Part shown: positions 8,229 to 17,479 of the stretch, piece after piece
Position numbering within the stretch: position 1 is the first letter of the stretch
Layout of the letters: each line of letters starts with the position of its first letter
Assembly (NCBI GenBank): GCA_020161015.1
Contig: JAIUOT010000056.1
Span: 145,477-209,476 of the forward strand
Origin: Actinomycetota bacterium
GTDB lineage: Bacteria > Actinomycetota > Actinomycetes > Propionibacteriales > Propionibacteriaceae
Direction: 5' to 3'
DNA length: 64,000 nt
The notes under the pieces: model-generated
The model's database searches: none
Told to the model about the DNA's origin: nothing
The model's input: the letters and a program-made list of their open reading frames with translations, nothing else
Program-made: the position numbers and the translations under genes

Positions 8229-9470
8229 TCAGTCGCGGCGCGCGATCGGGTCGCCGGGCGCCCGCTCGCGCCGGGCCAGCAGGACGAACGGAAGCGCGAG
8301 GGCCTGGATCGCCGCCGAGGCCACCAGGGACGCGGGATAGCCGGCCACGTCCGCCACCCGTCCCAGCGCGGGCTGGGCGACGACCCCGCCGGCCGAGCCC
8401 ATCAGCGAGTCGAAGGACAGCACGGTCGCGCGCTGGGCAGACGGGATGGCGGCGTTGATGTAGGACTGCCGTGCCGGGGCGGCCAGTGCCGTGACCAGCG
8501 ACCACGCGGCGATGAGGCCCACCGCCGCCCAGAACGAGCCGACGAGGCCCACCAGGGCGAGCAGTCCGAGCCCGACGAGACCCGCGGCGAACAGCGCGTC
8601 CGTGCGGCGCCGGAACACCCGTCCCAGGTGGGGCACGAGCAGGCCGCCGGCGATCTGGGCGGCCGCCACCAGCGCCGTGGCGACGCCGGCGACGCTGTAG
8701 GCGGTCGGGTCGCCGTAGAGCTGGAGGAGCAACGGCTGAAGCGCGTAGAACACGTAGACGCCGGTGCCGGCCGTGAACGGCGCGGCGAGCATCAGCCAGC
8801 GGACCGGCCGGTTGCGCAACCCTCCCTCGACCGCCCCGGCGAGCACGGTGCGGACGGCGGCCAGCGGCCGCTGGCCGTGCCGGGTGAAGCCGAGGTCGCG
8901 CATGAAGCGCCAGGCGACGACCAGCGTCACGCCGAGCAGCCCGGCGCGCACCAGGTAGGGCACGCCCAGGTCGGTGGCCTGCGCCACCACTCCGCCCAGG
9001 GTGGAACCGGTGAGCATCGCCGCCCCGGCCACCACCTGCGCGCGGCCGAACACCCGGTCGAGGCCCTCGGTCACGCCGTGGGCGTGCAGCGCGTCCACCA
9101 GCCAGGCCTCGGTGGCGCCGGAGAAGAAGGTGAAGCCCAGGCCGATCAGCAGCGACGACACCGCCCAGCCCCACAGGGGAGCGCGCAGGTCCCACATCAG
9201 CAGGTAGAGCAGGGTGGAGGCCAGCAGCATCGCGGTGCCGAGCAGGAACGAGTAGCGGCGGCCACGGGTGTCGGCGACCACGCCGGTCGGCACCTCGAAG
9301 ACGACCATCCCGAGGGTGTAGAAGGCGTTCGCGACGAACGCCTCGGTGTTGGTGAGGCCGGCGTCGAGCAGGAAGAGCGTGTTCACGCCCCAGATGAAGG
9401 ACGCGGCGAGCGTGGTCAGCAGCGTGAGCACGAGGTAGAGGCGCTGCACGCCCCTCGCACCCCCGCTCAT
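8229..9470 (-). CDS. MFS transporter
   Basis: 413-residue major-facilitator protein with about 12 predicted helices. The loop 2-3 motif is GVVADTRGRRYSF (GxxxDRxGRR-like) and helix 5 carries a glycine-rich stretch. It resembles drug or metabolite exporters of the family; no substrate can be assigned. It is bounded by the VOC gene downstream and a LuxR regulator upstream, all on the minus strand. The ATG at 9470 gives an N-terminus typical of the family (short basic lead, then helix 1). Confidence 0.85.
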   Translation of the reverse strand: MSGGARGVQRLYLVLTLLTTLAASFIWGVNTLFLLDAGLTNTEAFVANAFYTLGMVVFEVPTGVVADTRGRRYSFLLGTAMLLASTLLYLLMWDLRAPLWGWAVSSLLIGLGFTFFSGATEAWLVDALHAHGVTEGLDRVFGRAQVVAGAAMLTGSTLGGVVAQATDLGVPYLVRAGLLGVTLVVAWRFMRDLGFTRHGQRPLAAVRTVLAGAVEGGLRNRPVRWLMLAAPFTAGTGVYVFYALQPLLLQLYGDPTAYSVAGVATALVAAAQIAGGLLVPHLGRVFRRRTDALFAAGLVGLGLLALVGLVGSFWAAVGLIAAWSLVTALAAPARQSYINAAIPSAQRATVLSFDSLMGSAGGVVAQPALGRVADVAGYPASLVASAAIQALALPFVLLARRERAPGDPIARRD

Positions 9471-9521
9471 CGGGCAAGGCTAACCCGGCCTCCTGACGAA
9501 GGCACCCCCGGGACGCGTGCC

Positions 9522-11492
9522 TCAGCGCTCGTGCCGAAGGTCGGACGCGGCGAGCAGCCCCACCTCGAAGGCGCGGGAGAGCAGGTCGTTGCGCCCGTGG
9601 ACCTCCAGCTTCCGCCGCAGTTCGGCCTCCTGCTTGCGCAGGGTGTTGACCGAGACGAAGTCCGCCGCCGCGATCTCCGCGAGGGAGAGCCCCTCGGCCA
9701 GGCGGTGGAGCAGCGCCTGCTCCCGCGGCGTCAGGTGGACCGGGAAGTTGCCCCACCAGCGCTTGTCGACAAGCGCATCGAAGGCGCCGTCCTCGACCGC
9801 CCCGGCCAGCAGGCACCCGCCACCGAGGTGGCCCGGGTCGTGGTGGTCGAGCAGCCGCGACCGCAGGTCGGCGGGCAGCATCGCGAACGGGAGCAGGCTG
9901 TTGGCCTCCTGGCAGACCAGGCAGGCCGCCTCGACGAGGGCGTCGACGGTGCGCGCGTCCGCCTCCCCCAGCAGCCGGGCCGCGGCCTTGACCACCTCCA
10001 GGTGCGCACGCTCGTGCAGCGGGACGCGGAGCGAGTACAGGCCCTCGTCCGCGACCGCAGCGGCGGCGTCCACGTCGCGGGCGAGCAGGTTCAGCCGTGC
10101 CCTGGGCACCAGGGCCAGCAGGGGCTCCTGCTCCTCGAGGTCGGCCAGCCCCCGGCGGGCCCGGTTCACGGCGCCGAGGCTGAGCAGCAGCTCCACCCGC
10201 GCGCGCAGGATCAGGGGGCCCCAGCCGCCGCGCAGCATCCCGGCGTCGTCGGCGGCCGCGACACCCGCGTCGAACTCGGCGAGCGCCCGCTCCGGCTGGC
10301 TCCACAGGATGCTCCAGAAGCTGCCGACCCACAACTGCATCGGCGCGTAGCCGAAGCGGCGCAGGACGGGGCTCGCGCCGGGGCCGTCCCACCGCAGGAC
10401 GGCCGGGTCGCCCCGGTGCAGGAAGCGCTGGTCCTGGAGCAGCCGGGGCAGCGCCGCCATGGGCAGCACCCACTCGGCCGCCGGGCACCGGTGGTCGCCG
10501 TGCTCCTCCACGAACCGCATCGCCCGCCGGTACTCCTTCGGGCTGCCGACCATCAGGCCGGTGATCGCCAGCGCGAGCGCGCTGATGAACCCCGACACGT
10601 CGCACTCGGGGCTCCAGTGCATGCCCAGCTGCGCATGGCGCTTGGCCTCGTCCCAGTCACGCCGCAGGACCGCGGTGGAGCTGGCCGCGGAATGGAAGAA
10701 CGAGGCCACCAGCGGCGAGGGGGGCGTGGCCTCCCGGATGCTCCGCACCAGGAGGTCCTCCACGTCCAGCGCGGTGGCCCAGGCCACGTCGAGCCCGGGG
10801 TCCCGGAGCGACCCGGCCATGCTCATCTCGGCGAAGAGCCGCATCGCTCCCGCTGCGACCGCGTCGTCGACGGTGCCGCGCCGTCGCCACTGGCCGTGGA
10901 ACGCCCACCCGTCGGCGATGACGCAGCGCACCTTGGCGTCCAGTTCCGCGTCCACCCCGCCGTGCCCGGCGGACGCGCAGAACGCCGCAGCCTGGCCCAG
11001 CACGGGCCGCTCGGCCCGCACGCCCTCGGGGAGGTCGCCCAGGGCGCGTTCGGCGAGTGGCGAGGTGAACAGCGAGCGGGGCGGGAACCGCAACCAGACC
11101 CGCTCCAGCGCCTCCCAGTCGGAGGCCTCCCGCGCCCACACCGCCAACTGCCCGGCCAGGCCGGTGAGCCCCGCGGAGACCCCGGCACGGACGAGGCCGG
11201 CCCGCACGGCGTCCACGCCGCCGGGAAGCCTTTCCAGCTCAGCGACCATCGCGTCCTGGACGGCCGGGTCGAGGCGCAGGGTGGTGCCCGCCGACGCGCC
11301 GGGAGCCCCCAGGCCGGACGCCGCCAGGCGATCGATCACGCCTCCCCACCCCCGCGGCGGGACGCTCTCGCCCGCCGTGGCCGCGGCCGCGGCGAGCACC
11401 TCGGGGGTCACCTCCACGGCCAGCGCCGTCCGGTCGAGCCACAGTCCCAGCCCCCGCGACGAGGCGATCTCCGGCCAGGTGGGTGACGGCAC
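9522..11492 (-). CDS. LuxR-family regulator, large N-terminal helical region
   Basis: 656-residue regulator. The C-terminal ~65 residues are a LuxR/GerE helix-turn-helix (LTPREQALLHRLAEGLSL, then SVNTLRKQEAELRRKL). The long alanine- and leucine-rich middle resembles the helical repeats of LAL/MalT-type regulators, but no Walker A NTPase motif is visible, so it is not a full-length LAL protein. GTG codons at 11492 and 11510 are candidate starts; the first follows GAGAGTGGG and is chosen. The reading frame stays open far upstream, but that part is antisense to the P-type ATPase. It is divergent from the ATPase gene. Confidence 0.75.
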   Translation of the reverse strand: MPSPTWPEIASSRGLGLWLDRTALAVEVTPEVLAAAAATAGESVPPRGWGGVIDRLAASGLGAPGASAGTTLRLDPAVQDAMVAELERLPGGVDAVRAGLVRAGVSAGLTGLAGQLAVWAREASDWEALERVWLRFPPRSLFTSPLAERALGDLPEGVRAERPVLGQAAAFCASAGHGGVDAELDAKVRCVIADGWAFHGQWRRRGTVDDAVAAGAMRLFAEMSMAGSLRDPGLDVAWATALDVEDLLVRSIREATPPSPLVASFFHSAASSTAVLRRDWDEAKRHAQLGMHWSPECDVSGFISALALAITGLMVGSPKEYRRAMRFVEEHGDHRCPAAEWVLPMAALPRLLQDQRFLHRGDPAVLRWDGPGASPVLRRFGYAPMQLWVGSFWSILWSQPERALAEFDAGVAAADDAGMLRGGWGPLILRARVELLLSLGAVNRARRGLADLEEQEPLLALVPRARLNLLARDVDAAAAVADEGLYSLRVPLHERAHLEVVKAAARLLGEADARTVDALVEAACLVCQEANSLLPFAMLPADLRSRLLDHHDPGHLGGGCLLAGAVEDGAFDALVDKRWWGNFPVHLTPREQALLHRLAEGLSLAEIAAADFVSVNTLRKQEAELRRKLEVHGRNDLLSRAFEVGLLAASDLRHER

Positions 11493-11552
11493 GCGCCCAC
11501 TCTCACCCACACCACCGGCGAGCGCAAGCAACACACGCGTCACGCCCGGGAA

Positions 11553-11612
11553 TGAGGTGAGGCATTCCTTATTTTCATCGGCGCACGAATGAAATAGGTA
11601 AGGCATTCCTTC
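11553..11612 (+). promoter_or_regulatory. Two tandem DtxR/IdeR-like operators before the metal ATPase
   Basis: Two near-identical 19-base boxes lie at 11553-11571 (TGAGGTGAGGCATTCCTTA) and 11594-11612 (ATAGGTAAGGCATTCCTTC), 41 bases apart and in the same orientation. Each matches the left half and centre of the DtxR/IdeR consensus TWAGGTWAGSCTWACCTWA and partly the right half. The second abuts the GTG at 11613. The layout suggests repression of the ATPase by a metal-responsive DtxR-family protein. Which metal is not evident. Confidence 0.5.
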
Positions 11613-13556
11613 GTGGAAATGAAAGAGGAATTCCGAAATGATTGTGTGGTGAACGTGATCGGTGCGGTGCGTCGTTATCCGGTGGTGGCGGCCACGCTGG
11701 GCGTGGGTGTGACCGGGTTGCTCCTGCTGGCCCTGGGCCAGCCGGTCGCGTCCGCCTGGCTGGTGGGCGGGTACGCGCTGGTGGTCGCCGCCTGGCAGGC
11801 GTGGTCGATGGTCCGCGACCTGCTGGCCGGGAACTTCGGGCTGGACGTGCTCGCGGTGACCGCGATCACCGCGACCGTGCTCGTCGGGGACCACTGGGCC
11901 GCGCTGATCGTGGTGCTGATGCTGACCGGCGGCGAGGCGCTGGAGGACTACGCGAACGCCCGCGCCCACCGCGAGGTGTCGGCGCTGCTGGAGCGTGCGC
12001 CACGGTTCGCCCACCGCGCCACCCCCGGCGGGGCCTTCGTCGAGGTCCCGATCAGCGAGGTCGTGGCCGGCGACCTGGTGATGGTGCGTCCCGGCGAGGT
12101 CGTGCCGGTGGACGGGGTGCTGGAGGGCGAGGCGGCCTCCTTCGACGAGTCCTCGATCACCGGTGAGCCGTTGCCGGTGGAGCACGCGCACGGTGACCAG
12201 GTGCTGTCGGGCACGGTCAGCCAGCAGAAGGTCGCCCTCGTGCGGGCCACCGTGCCGGCGAAGGACAGCCAGTACCAGCAGATCATCGACCTCGTGCAGG
12301 CCGCGGCCGAGAGCAAGTCGCCCATCGTGCGGCTCGCCGACCGGTACGCGGTGCCGTTCACCCTGGTGTCGCTGGCGATCGCCGGGGTCGCGTGGTGGCT
12401 GTCCGGCGACCCGGTGCGGTTCGCCGAGGTCCTCGTCGTGGCCACGCCCTGCCCGCTGCTGATCGCCGCCCCGGTCGCGTTCCTGGCCGGCATGAGCCGC
12501 GCGGCCAGCAACGGCGTGATCGTCAAGTCCGGCGGGGTCATGGAGACCCTGTCCCGCGTCCGCACCGTTGCGCTGGACAAGACCGGCACGCTCACACACG
12601 GACAGCCCGTCGTCGACCTGGTCGAACCGGCAGAGGGCACCAGTGCCGACGACCTGCTCGCCATCGCCGCCGCGGCCGAGACCTTCTCGGCCCATGTCCT
12701 GGCGAAGACCATCGTGAACGCCGCCCGGCACCGCCACCTGCGCATCCCGACGGCCACCGGTGTCGAGGAGACCACCGCCGCCGGCATGACCGCGACCATC
12801 CTCGGCCGGCTCACCGCCGTCGGCAACGCCACCCACGTCGCCCGCACCACCGGGCACACCCCTCCCGAGGCGCCCGTCCCGCCCGGCCACATCGCCATCC
12901 ACCTCGGCACCACCGACGGCTACCTGGGCCGCATCCTGCTCACCGACCAGGTCCGCAACAACGCCCCCGCCACGCTGCACGCCCTCCACCACCTCGGCGT
13001 ACGCAGCGTCGCCATGCTCACCGGCGACGCGGTCGTCACCGCCCGCCACATCGCCGACCAGATCGGCATCGACGACGTCCGCGCCGGCCTGCTTCCCGCA
13101 GACAAGGTCGCCCACGTCGCCTCGCTGCCGGTCCGGCCGGTCGCGATGGTCGGGGACGGGGTCAACGACGCCCCCGTCCTCGCCGCCGCGGACGTCGGCA
13201 TCGCCATGGGCGCCAAGGGCGCCACCGCCGCCAGCGAGTCCGCCGACGTCGTCATCATGCTCGACGACCTCAGCCGCGTCGCCACCAGCATCGCGATCGC
13301 CCAGCGCACCGTCCGCATCGCCCTGCAGGCCATCTGGCTCGGCATCGCCATCAGCATCGCCCTCATGCTCGTCGCCGTCTGGGGCATCCTCCCCGCCATC
13401 GTCGGCGCGGCGCTCCAGGAACTCGTCGACCTCGCGGCCATCCTGACCGCGCTCCGTGCCGTCCGCCCCGGACCCACCGAGCGCGAACTGACCCACCGGC
13501 TCCGCGCCGCCGTCCCCGCGCACGAGGACGTCCCGCAGCCCGACCTGGTCGCCTGA
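11613..13556 (+). CDS. Heavy-metal P1B-type ATPase
   Basis: 647-residue metal-pumping ATPase in the cytoplasmic membrane. It shows the actuator motif ITGEPLPVE, the metal site TPCPLL in the sixth helix, the phosphorylation loop DKTGTLTHG and the hinge GDGVNDAPVLAAADVGIAMG. No N-terminal HMA metal-binding domain or His/Cys-rich lead is present. Metal specificity is therefore open; TPC differs from the CPC and SPC sites of Cu and Co/Zn pumps. GTG at 11613 sits about nine bases after AGGTAAGG. Later starts at 11619 or 11646-11649 are possible. The DtxR-like boxes upstream suggest iron- or manganese-linked control. Confidence 0.85.
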   Translation: MEMKEEFRNDCVVNVIGAVRRYPVVAATLGVGVTGLLLLALGQPVASAWLVGGYALVVAAWQAWSMVRDLLAGNFGLDVLAVTAITATVLVGDHWAALIVVLMLTGGEALEDYANARAHREVSALLERAPRFAHRATPGGAFVEVPISEVVAGDLVMVRPGEVVPVDGVLEGEAASFDESSITGEPLPVEHAHGDQVLSGTVSQQKVALVRATVPAKDSQYQQIIDLVQAAAESKSPIVRLADRYAVPFTLVSLAIAGVAWWLSGDPVRFAEVLVVATPCPLLIAAPVAFLAGMSRAASNGVIVKSGGVMETLSRVRTVALDKTGTLTHGQPVVDLVEPAEGTSADDLLAIAAAAETFSAHVLAKTIVNAARHRHLRIPTATGVEETTAAGMTATILGRLTAVGNATHVARTTGHTPPEAPVPPGHIAIHLGTTDGYLGRILLTDQVRNNAPATLHALHHLGVRSVAMLTGDAVVTARHIADQIGIDDVRAGLLPADKVAHVASLPVRPVAMVGDGVNDAPVLAAADVGIAMGAKGATAASESADVVIMLDDLSRVATSIAIAQRTVRIALQAIWLGIAISIALMLVAVWGILPAIVGAALQELVDLAAILTALRAVRPGPTERELTHRLRAAVPAHEDVPQPDLVA

Positions 13557-13637
13557 GCCGGCGCCGTCCCCGCCAGGGGAAAGGACGCGACCGGGTGTAA
13601 CAGAACCGCCCGTGGCGTCGTTCTCCATGGTGGAAAG

Positions 13638-14342
13638 GTGGTCATGGGCATCGACGAGACGCAGGAATCCCGGCTTCTGGCTCGGGAGGTACCGCACGAT
13701 GACCCGACCTGGGGGGAGGTCTCCGCCTTCCTGGAAGCCGTGGACGCCACGTACGCCGGCGTCCCCACTTCGCAGTACGAGGCGGCACACCTTGCCGCCG
13801 TAGCGAGGGAAGCGCGTCTCCTCGGGGACGGGCTCCAGACCCACAGGAGGAAGACCATGAAGGACAGGTTCCCTGTCGCATCCCCCCGCGTGCTCATCGC
13901 CTCCGCGGTCGCTGCGCTCCTCGCAGTGACCGCCGGCGTCGGTGTGGCGAGCGCTCTCGGCGGCGGGCCGCTCGCCACGCTGCTGCCCACCGCGACCACC
14001 GCTCCCGCCGTGGATCCCGCGCCGTCGGTCGCCACCCCGGAGCCCACGCAGACCGAGGACGGGGACGACCAGGGCGAGGACGCGGACGACCCGACGCCGA
14101 CGGCCACCCCGACCTCGACCCACGACGACGACGAGTCCGAGGGCACCCACTCCCGCTCCGACGACGGGGACGACGAGGACGACGACAAGGCGTCCTCGAG
14201 CCACGACGAGGACGAGGCCGACGAGGACGAGGCCGACGAGGCCGACGACGAGGCCGACGACCAGCCCCGCAGCGACGCCGGCCACCACGACGGCGGCGAG
14301 GACGATGGCGACAACGGTGGCGAAGACGACTCCGAGGACTGA
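13638..14342 (+). CDS. Single-pass membrane protein with a long acidic tail (possible anti-sigma factor)
   Basis: 234-residue protein in three parts: a cytoplasmic N-terminus of about 75 residues with WGEVSAFLEAVDATYAG; one membrane helix (VLIASAVAALLAVTAGVGVASAL); and an extracytoplasmic tail of about 110 residues made almost only of D, E, S, T and P. The small N-terminal domain, single helix and location immediately upstream of an ECF sigma gene fit an anti-sigma factor, but no zinc-binding HxxxCxxC motif is present. The usual order places the sigma gene first. Starts at GTG 13638 or ATG 13644 follow GGAAAGG. Confidence 0.55.
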   Translation: MVMGIDETQESRLLAREVPHDDPTWGEVSAFLEAVDATYAGVPTSQYEAAHLAAVAREARLLGDGLQTHRRKTMKDRFPVASPRVLIASAVAALLAVTAGVGVASALGGGPLATLLPTATTAPAVDPAPSVATPEPTQTEDGDDQGEDADDPTPTATPTSTHDDDESEGTHSRSDDGDDEDDDKASSSHDEDEADEDEADEADDEADDQPRSDAGHHDGGEDDGDNGGEDDSED

Positions 14343-14462
14343 GCGCCCCCGCGCGGCGACGCCCGGACGGCCCCTCGCGCCGGCCGGCGCCGCCGCGTCC
14401 GGAGTCCCAGTCCTCGCGCGGGTACTTCCGCGCCGGTCCCGCTAGCCGGGAGCATTCACCCC

Positions 14463-15044
14463 ATGCCACTCGGCGAGCGGTTCCCCGAGGTCCTCGCGGC
14501 TGCGGCCGGCGGGGCGGAGTGGGCGTGGGCCGAGGTCTACCGCGACCTGGCCCCGGGCCTGCTCCGGTTCCTGACCGGGCAGGGAGCTGCCGACCCCGAG
14601 GACTGCCTCGGTGAGGTGTTCATCCAGATCGTGCGGCAGCTCGGCGGCTTCCACGGCGACGAGCCCGCCTTCCGGACGTGGGCGTTCACGATCGCCCGCA
14701 GCCGCCTGATCGACGCCTGGCGCAAGGACCAGCGGCGCCCGGCCAAGGCCGGCGAGGACGTCTCGGTGGCGGCCGACCGGCTCGCGCCCGCGCCGCCGCA
14801 GGAACCCGCGACGCTCCAGCGCGCTGCGGTGGAGGAGATCCTGTCCACGCTGAGCCCCGACCAGCGCGCCGTCCTGATGCTGCGCTACGTGCACCAGTTC
14901 TCGAGCGAGGAGACCGCGGCCATCATCGGCAAGCCGGAGGGCACCGTCCGGGTGCTCCAGCACCGGGCCCTGCGGACACTGCGCCGCACGCTGCCCGGGC
15001 GGTGGGCCGGGCTCCGGGGGGCGGGGCAGGGCGCCTGCGCCTGA
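14463..15044 (+). CDS. ECF-type RNA polymerase sigma factor
   Basis: 193-residue sigma-70 protein with only regions 2 and 4. Region 2 runs through AEVYRDLAPGLLRFLTGQG, DCLGEVFIQIVRQL and FRTWAFTIARSRLIDAWRK. Region 4 is LSPDQRAVLMLRYVHQFSSEE followed by the helix-turn-helix GKPEGTVRVLQHRALRTLRR. It would direct polymerase to a small regulon, possibly including its own operon. It lies 120 bases after the acidic-tailed membrane protein, the candidate partner. The signal is unknown. Confidence 0.85.
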   Translation: MPLGERFPEVLAAAAGGAEWAWAEVYRDLAPGLLRFLTGQGAADPEDCLGEVFIQIVRQLGGFHGDEPAFRTWAFTIARSRLIDAWRKDQRRPAKAGEDVSVAADRLAPAPPQEPATLQRAAVEEILSTLSPDQRAVLMLRYVHQFSSEETAAIIGKPEGTVRVLQHRALRTLRRTLPGRWAGLRGAGQGACA

Positions 15045-15131
15045 CCGCCGGGTTGGGTCCCGGCGTGGCGTGTCGCCGCGGAGTGGGCGTACGACACCGC
15101 GTCCCTCCACCTCCAAGCTATAGCCCAGGTG

Positions 15132-15151
15132 GGGGCTTGCCGCAAGGCCCC
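15132..15151 (+). promoter_or_regulatory. Rifamycin-associated element (RAE) upstream of helR
   Basis: The imperfect inverted repeat GGGGCTTGCCGCAAGGCCCC closely matches the rifamycin-associated element known upstream of rifamycin-inducible resistance genes such as arr, rox and helR in Actinobacteria and some Firmicutes. It lies about 95 bases before the HelR-like start. An AAGCTATAG tract just upstream (15114-15122) could be a -10 region. The agreement of motif and downstream gene supports the call. Confidence 0.8.
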
Positions 15152-15244
15152 CCGGCGGGCGCACACTCGTGGGCGGCGCCGCCGGGGAACCGGCCCTGAC
15201 CCGGTCCGCCGGCCGCCTCCACCCGTGGACGACCCGGAGGTCCC

Positions 15245-17434
15245 GTGACACCGCACAGCACCGTCTTCGCCCTGCCGGAGCGGCTCGCCGCCAAGGCCGC
15301 CCCCCACCTGGTCGGGCGGGACGAACGACACCTCGGGCTGGTCCAGGCCACCGTCGAACGGCAGGTGGCCGCGCTGGCCGAGCGCCTGGCCGACCTGCGT
15401 CGCGCTCCGGGAGGACGCGGGCGGGGCGCGATGGACCGGGACCTGGAGATCCACCGGCTGAGCGGCCGGCTGGGCCTGCTCCGCCGGTTCGGCGTCGACC
15501 TGTGCCTGGGCCGGGTCGTGCCCGCCGACGGTGGCGAACCGCTCTGGATCGGCCGGCTGGGACTTTCCGACGACTCCGGCGATCCCCTGCTCGTCGACTG
15601 GCGGACGCCGGCCGCCGAGCCCTTCTTCGCCGCCACCAGCGCCCACCACCTGGGCCTGGCGAGCCGGCGACGCTACCGGTGGAGCGGCGGGCGGATCGTC
15701 GACTACTGGGACGAGGCCTTCGGCCCGTCCGCCCCGGGTGACGACGTCGCCCTCGACGACGACTCGGCGTTCATCGCGAGCCTCGGCGCGAGCAGGTCGC
15801 CGCGGATGCGCGACGTCCTCGCCACGATCCAGGCCGACCAGGACGCGATCATCCGGGCCGGCTCCGGGGGAGCGCTCGTCGTCGACGGCGGGCCGGGCAC
15901 CGGGAAGACGGTCGTCGCCCTGCACCGGGCCGCCTACCTGCTCTACGCCGACCCACGCCTGGGCGGCCACCGCGGCGGGCTGCTCTTCGTCGGGCCGAAC
16001 CAGCACTACCTGCGCTACGTCGCCGACGTCCTGCCCGGGCTGGGCGAGGAGGGCGTGCGCACCTGCACCCTGCGCGACCTCGTGCCCGAGGGCGCCCTCG
16101 CCGTCCCCGAGCCCGACCCGGAGGTCGCGCGGCTGAAGGCCTCGGCTCGACTGCTGGACGCCGTCGGCCCCGCGGTCGCCCTGTACGAGGAGGTGCCCAC
16201 CGCGACGATGGTGGTCGAGACCGCCTGGGCCGACGTCCGGATCACCCCCGGGGACTGGGCGGAGGCGTTCGAGGCGGTCGAGCCGGGCAGCCCCCACAAC
16301 GAGGTCCGCGACGAGATCTGGGAGGCGCTGCTCGACATCGCCGTCGACGGCGCCGGCGACGCGGGCGTCCCGCCGCCGGTGCTGCGGAAGGCCCTGGCGG
16401 CGAACGAGGAGTTCCGCGACACCTTCCGTCGGACGTGGCCCATCCTCGAGGCCCCCGACCTCGTCGGCGACCTGTGGGCTGTGCCCGCCTACCTGCGCCG
16501 CTGCGCGCCGTGGCTCTCGCCCGGGGAGCGCGAGGCGCTCCGGCGTCCGGAGGGGTCGGACTGGACGAGCGCCGACCTGCCCCTGCTGGACGCCATGCGG
16601 GCGCGGCTGGGCGATCCCCGCTGGTCGCTGCGCCGGAGGCAGGCACAGGCGGTGCGGGCGGAAGACCGCTCCTACATGGACCAGGTGGTGCAGGACCTGC
16701 TGGACGCCGACGACGACCCCGAGAGCCCGCTGCCCCTGCTGCGCAGGGAGAGCCTGCGCGCGGACCTCGTCCATGACGAGGCGGTCCCGGCCGACGACGG
16801 TGACCCGCTCGCGGGCCCGTTCGCCCACCTGATCATCGACGAGGCGCAGGAGCTCACCGACGCGGAGTGGCAGGTGCTCCTGCGGCGGTGCCCGTCGCGC
16901 AGCATCACCGTCGTGGGTGACCGGGCGCAGGCGCGGCACGGCTTCCCCGAGAGCTGGACGGAGCGCCTGTCCAGGGTCGGGCTGCCCGAGGCACGCCTCG
17001 AGATCCTCACCGTGAACTACCGGACGCCCCGGGAGGTGATGGCGGTCGCCGAACCGGTGATCCGGTCGGTCCTCCCCGACGCCAACGTGCCGGCCTCGAT
17101 CCGCACCTCGGGGTCGCCCGTCCACCACGGCTCGACCGCCGACCTGCGCCCGCTCGTGGACCGGTGGCTGGCCACGCACCCCGACGGGATCGCCTGCGTC
17201 GTCGGCGACCCCGGCTTCACCGGGACCGACCGGGTGGCCTCGCTGTCCCCCGAGGAGGCCAAGGGGCTGGAGTTCGACCTGGTGGTGCTGGTGGACCCCG
17301 ACTCGTTCGGCGACGGCGTGGAGGGCGCGGTGGACCGCTACGTGGCGATGACCCGCACCACCCGAGAGCTGGCGATCCTCCACCCGGCCGGCCAGCCGGC
17401 GCCGGGCCGCGTCCGGACAGCCGCGGCTGGGTAG
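15245..17434 (+). CDS. helR: HelR/HelD-family RNA polymerase-recycling helicase
   Basis: 729-residue UvrD-like ATPase of the HelD/HelR class. It has the N-terminal coiled part, the WIGRLGLSDDSGD...DWRTPAAEPFF segment diagnostic of HelD proteins (residues ~101-128), Walker A GGPGTGKT (215-222), the IDEAQEL motif and the C-terminal UvrD motifs (GDRAQARHG, MTRTTRELAIL). HelR displaces rifamycin from RNA polymerase and dissociates stalled enzyme, giving drug tolerance; this is known of the family. The upstream RAE supports HelR rather than a DNA-repair helicase. The GTG at 15245 follows CCGGAGGTCCC. Confidence 0.85.
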   Translation: MTPHSTVFALPERLAAKAAPHLVGRDERHLGLVQATVERQVAALAERLADLRRAPGGRGRGAMDRDLEIHRLSGRLGLLRRFGVDLCLGRVVPADGGEPLWIGRLGLSDDSGDPLLVDWRTPAAEPFFAATSAHHLGLASRRRYRWSGGRIVDYWDEAFGPSAPGDDVALDDDSAFIASLGASRSPRMRDVLATIQADQDAIIRAGSGGALVVDGGPGTGKTVVALHRAAYLLYADPRLGGHRGGLLFVGPNQHYLRYVADVLPGLGEEGVRTCTLRDLVPEGALAVPEPDPEVARLKASARLLDAVGPAVALYEEVPTATMVVETAWADVRITPGDWAEAFEAVEPGSPHNEVRDEIWEALLDIAVDGAGDAGVPPPVLRKALAANEEFRDTFRRTWPILEAPDLVGDLWAVPAYLRRCAPWLSPGEREALRRPEGSDWTSADLPLLDAMRARLGDPRWSLRRRQAQAVRAEDRSYMDQVVQDLLDADDDPESPLPLLRRESLRADLVHDEAVPADDGDPLAGPFAHLIIDEAQELTDAEWQVLLRRCPSRSITVVGDRAQARHGFPESWTERLSRVGLPEARLEILTVNYRTPREVMAVAEPVIRSVLPDANVPASIRTSGSPVHHGSTADLRPLVDRWLATHPDGIACVVGDPGFTGTDRVASLSPEEAKGLEFDLVVLVDPDSFGDGVEGAVDRYVAMTRTTRELAILHPAGQPAPGRVRTAAAG

Positions 17435-17479
17435 TTTGGGCCCTGACGACCCGCCGGCGTCCCGCCCTAGGCTGCCGAC

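Noticed and set aside
8112..11486. 1124-codon open frame on the plus strand
   Set aside because: It is antisense to the MFS and LuxR genes, made of repetitive G/A/R/Q/H residues from a GC-rich third-position shadow, and has no recognisable domain or ribosome site.
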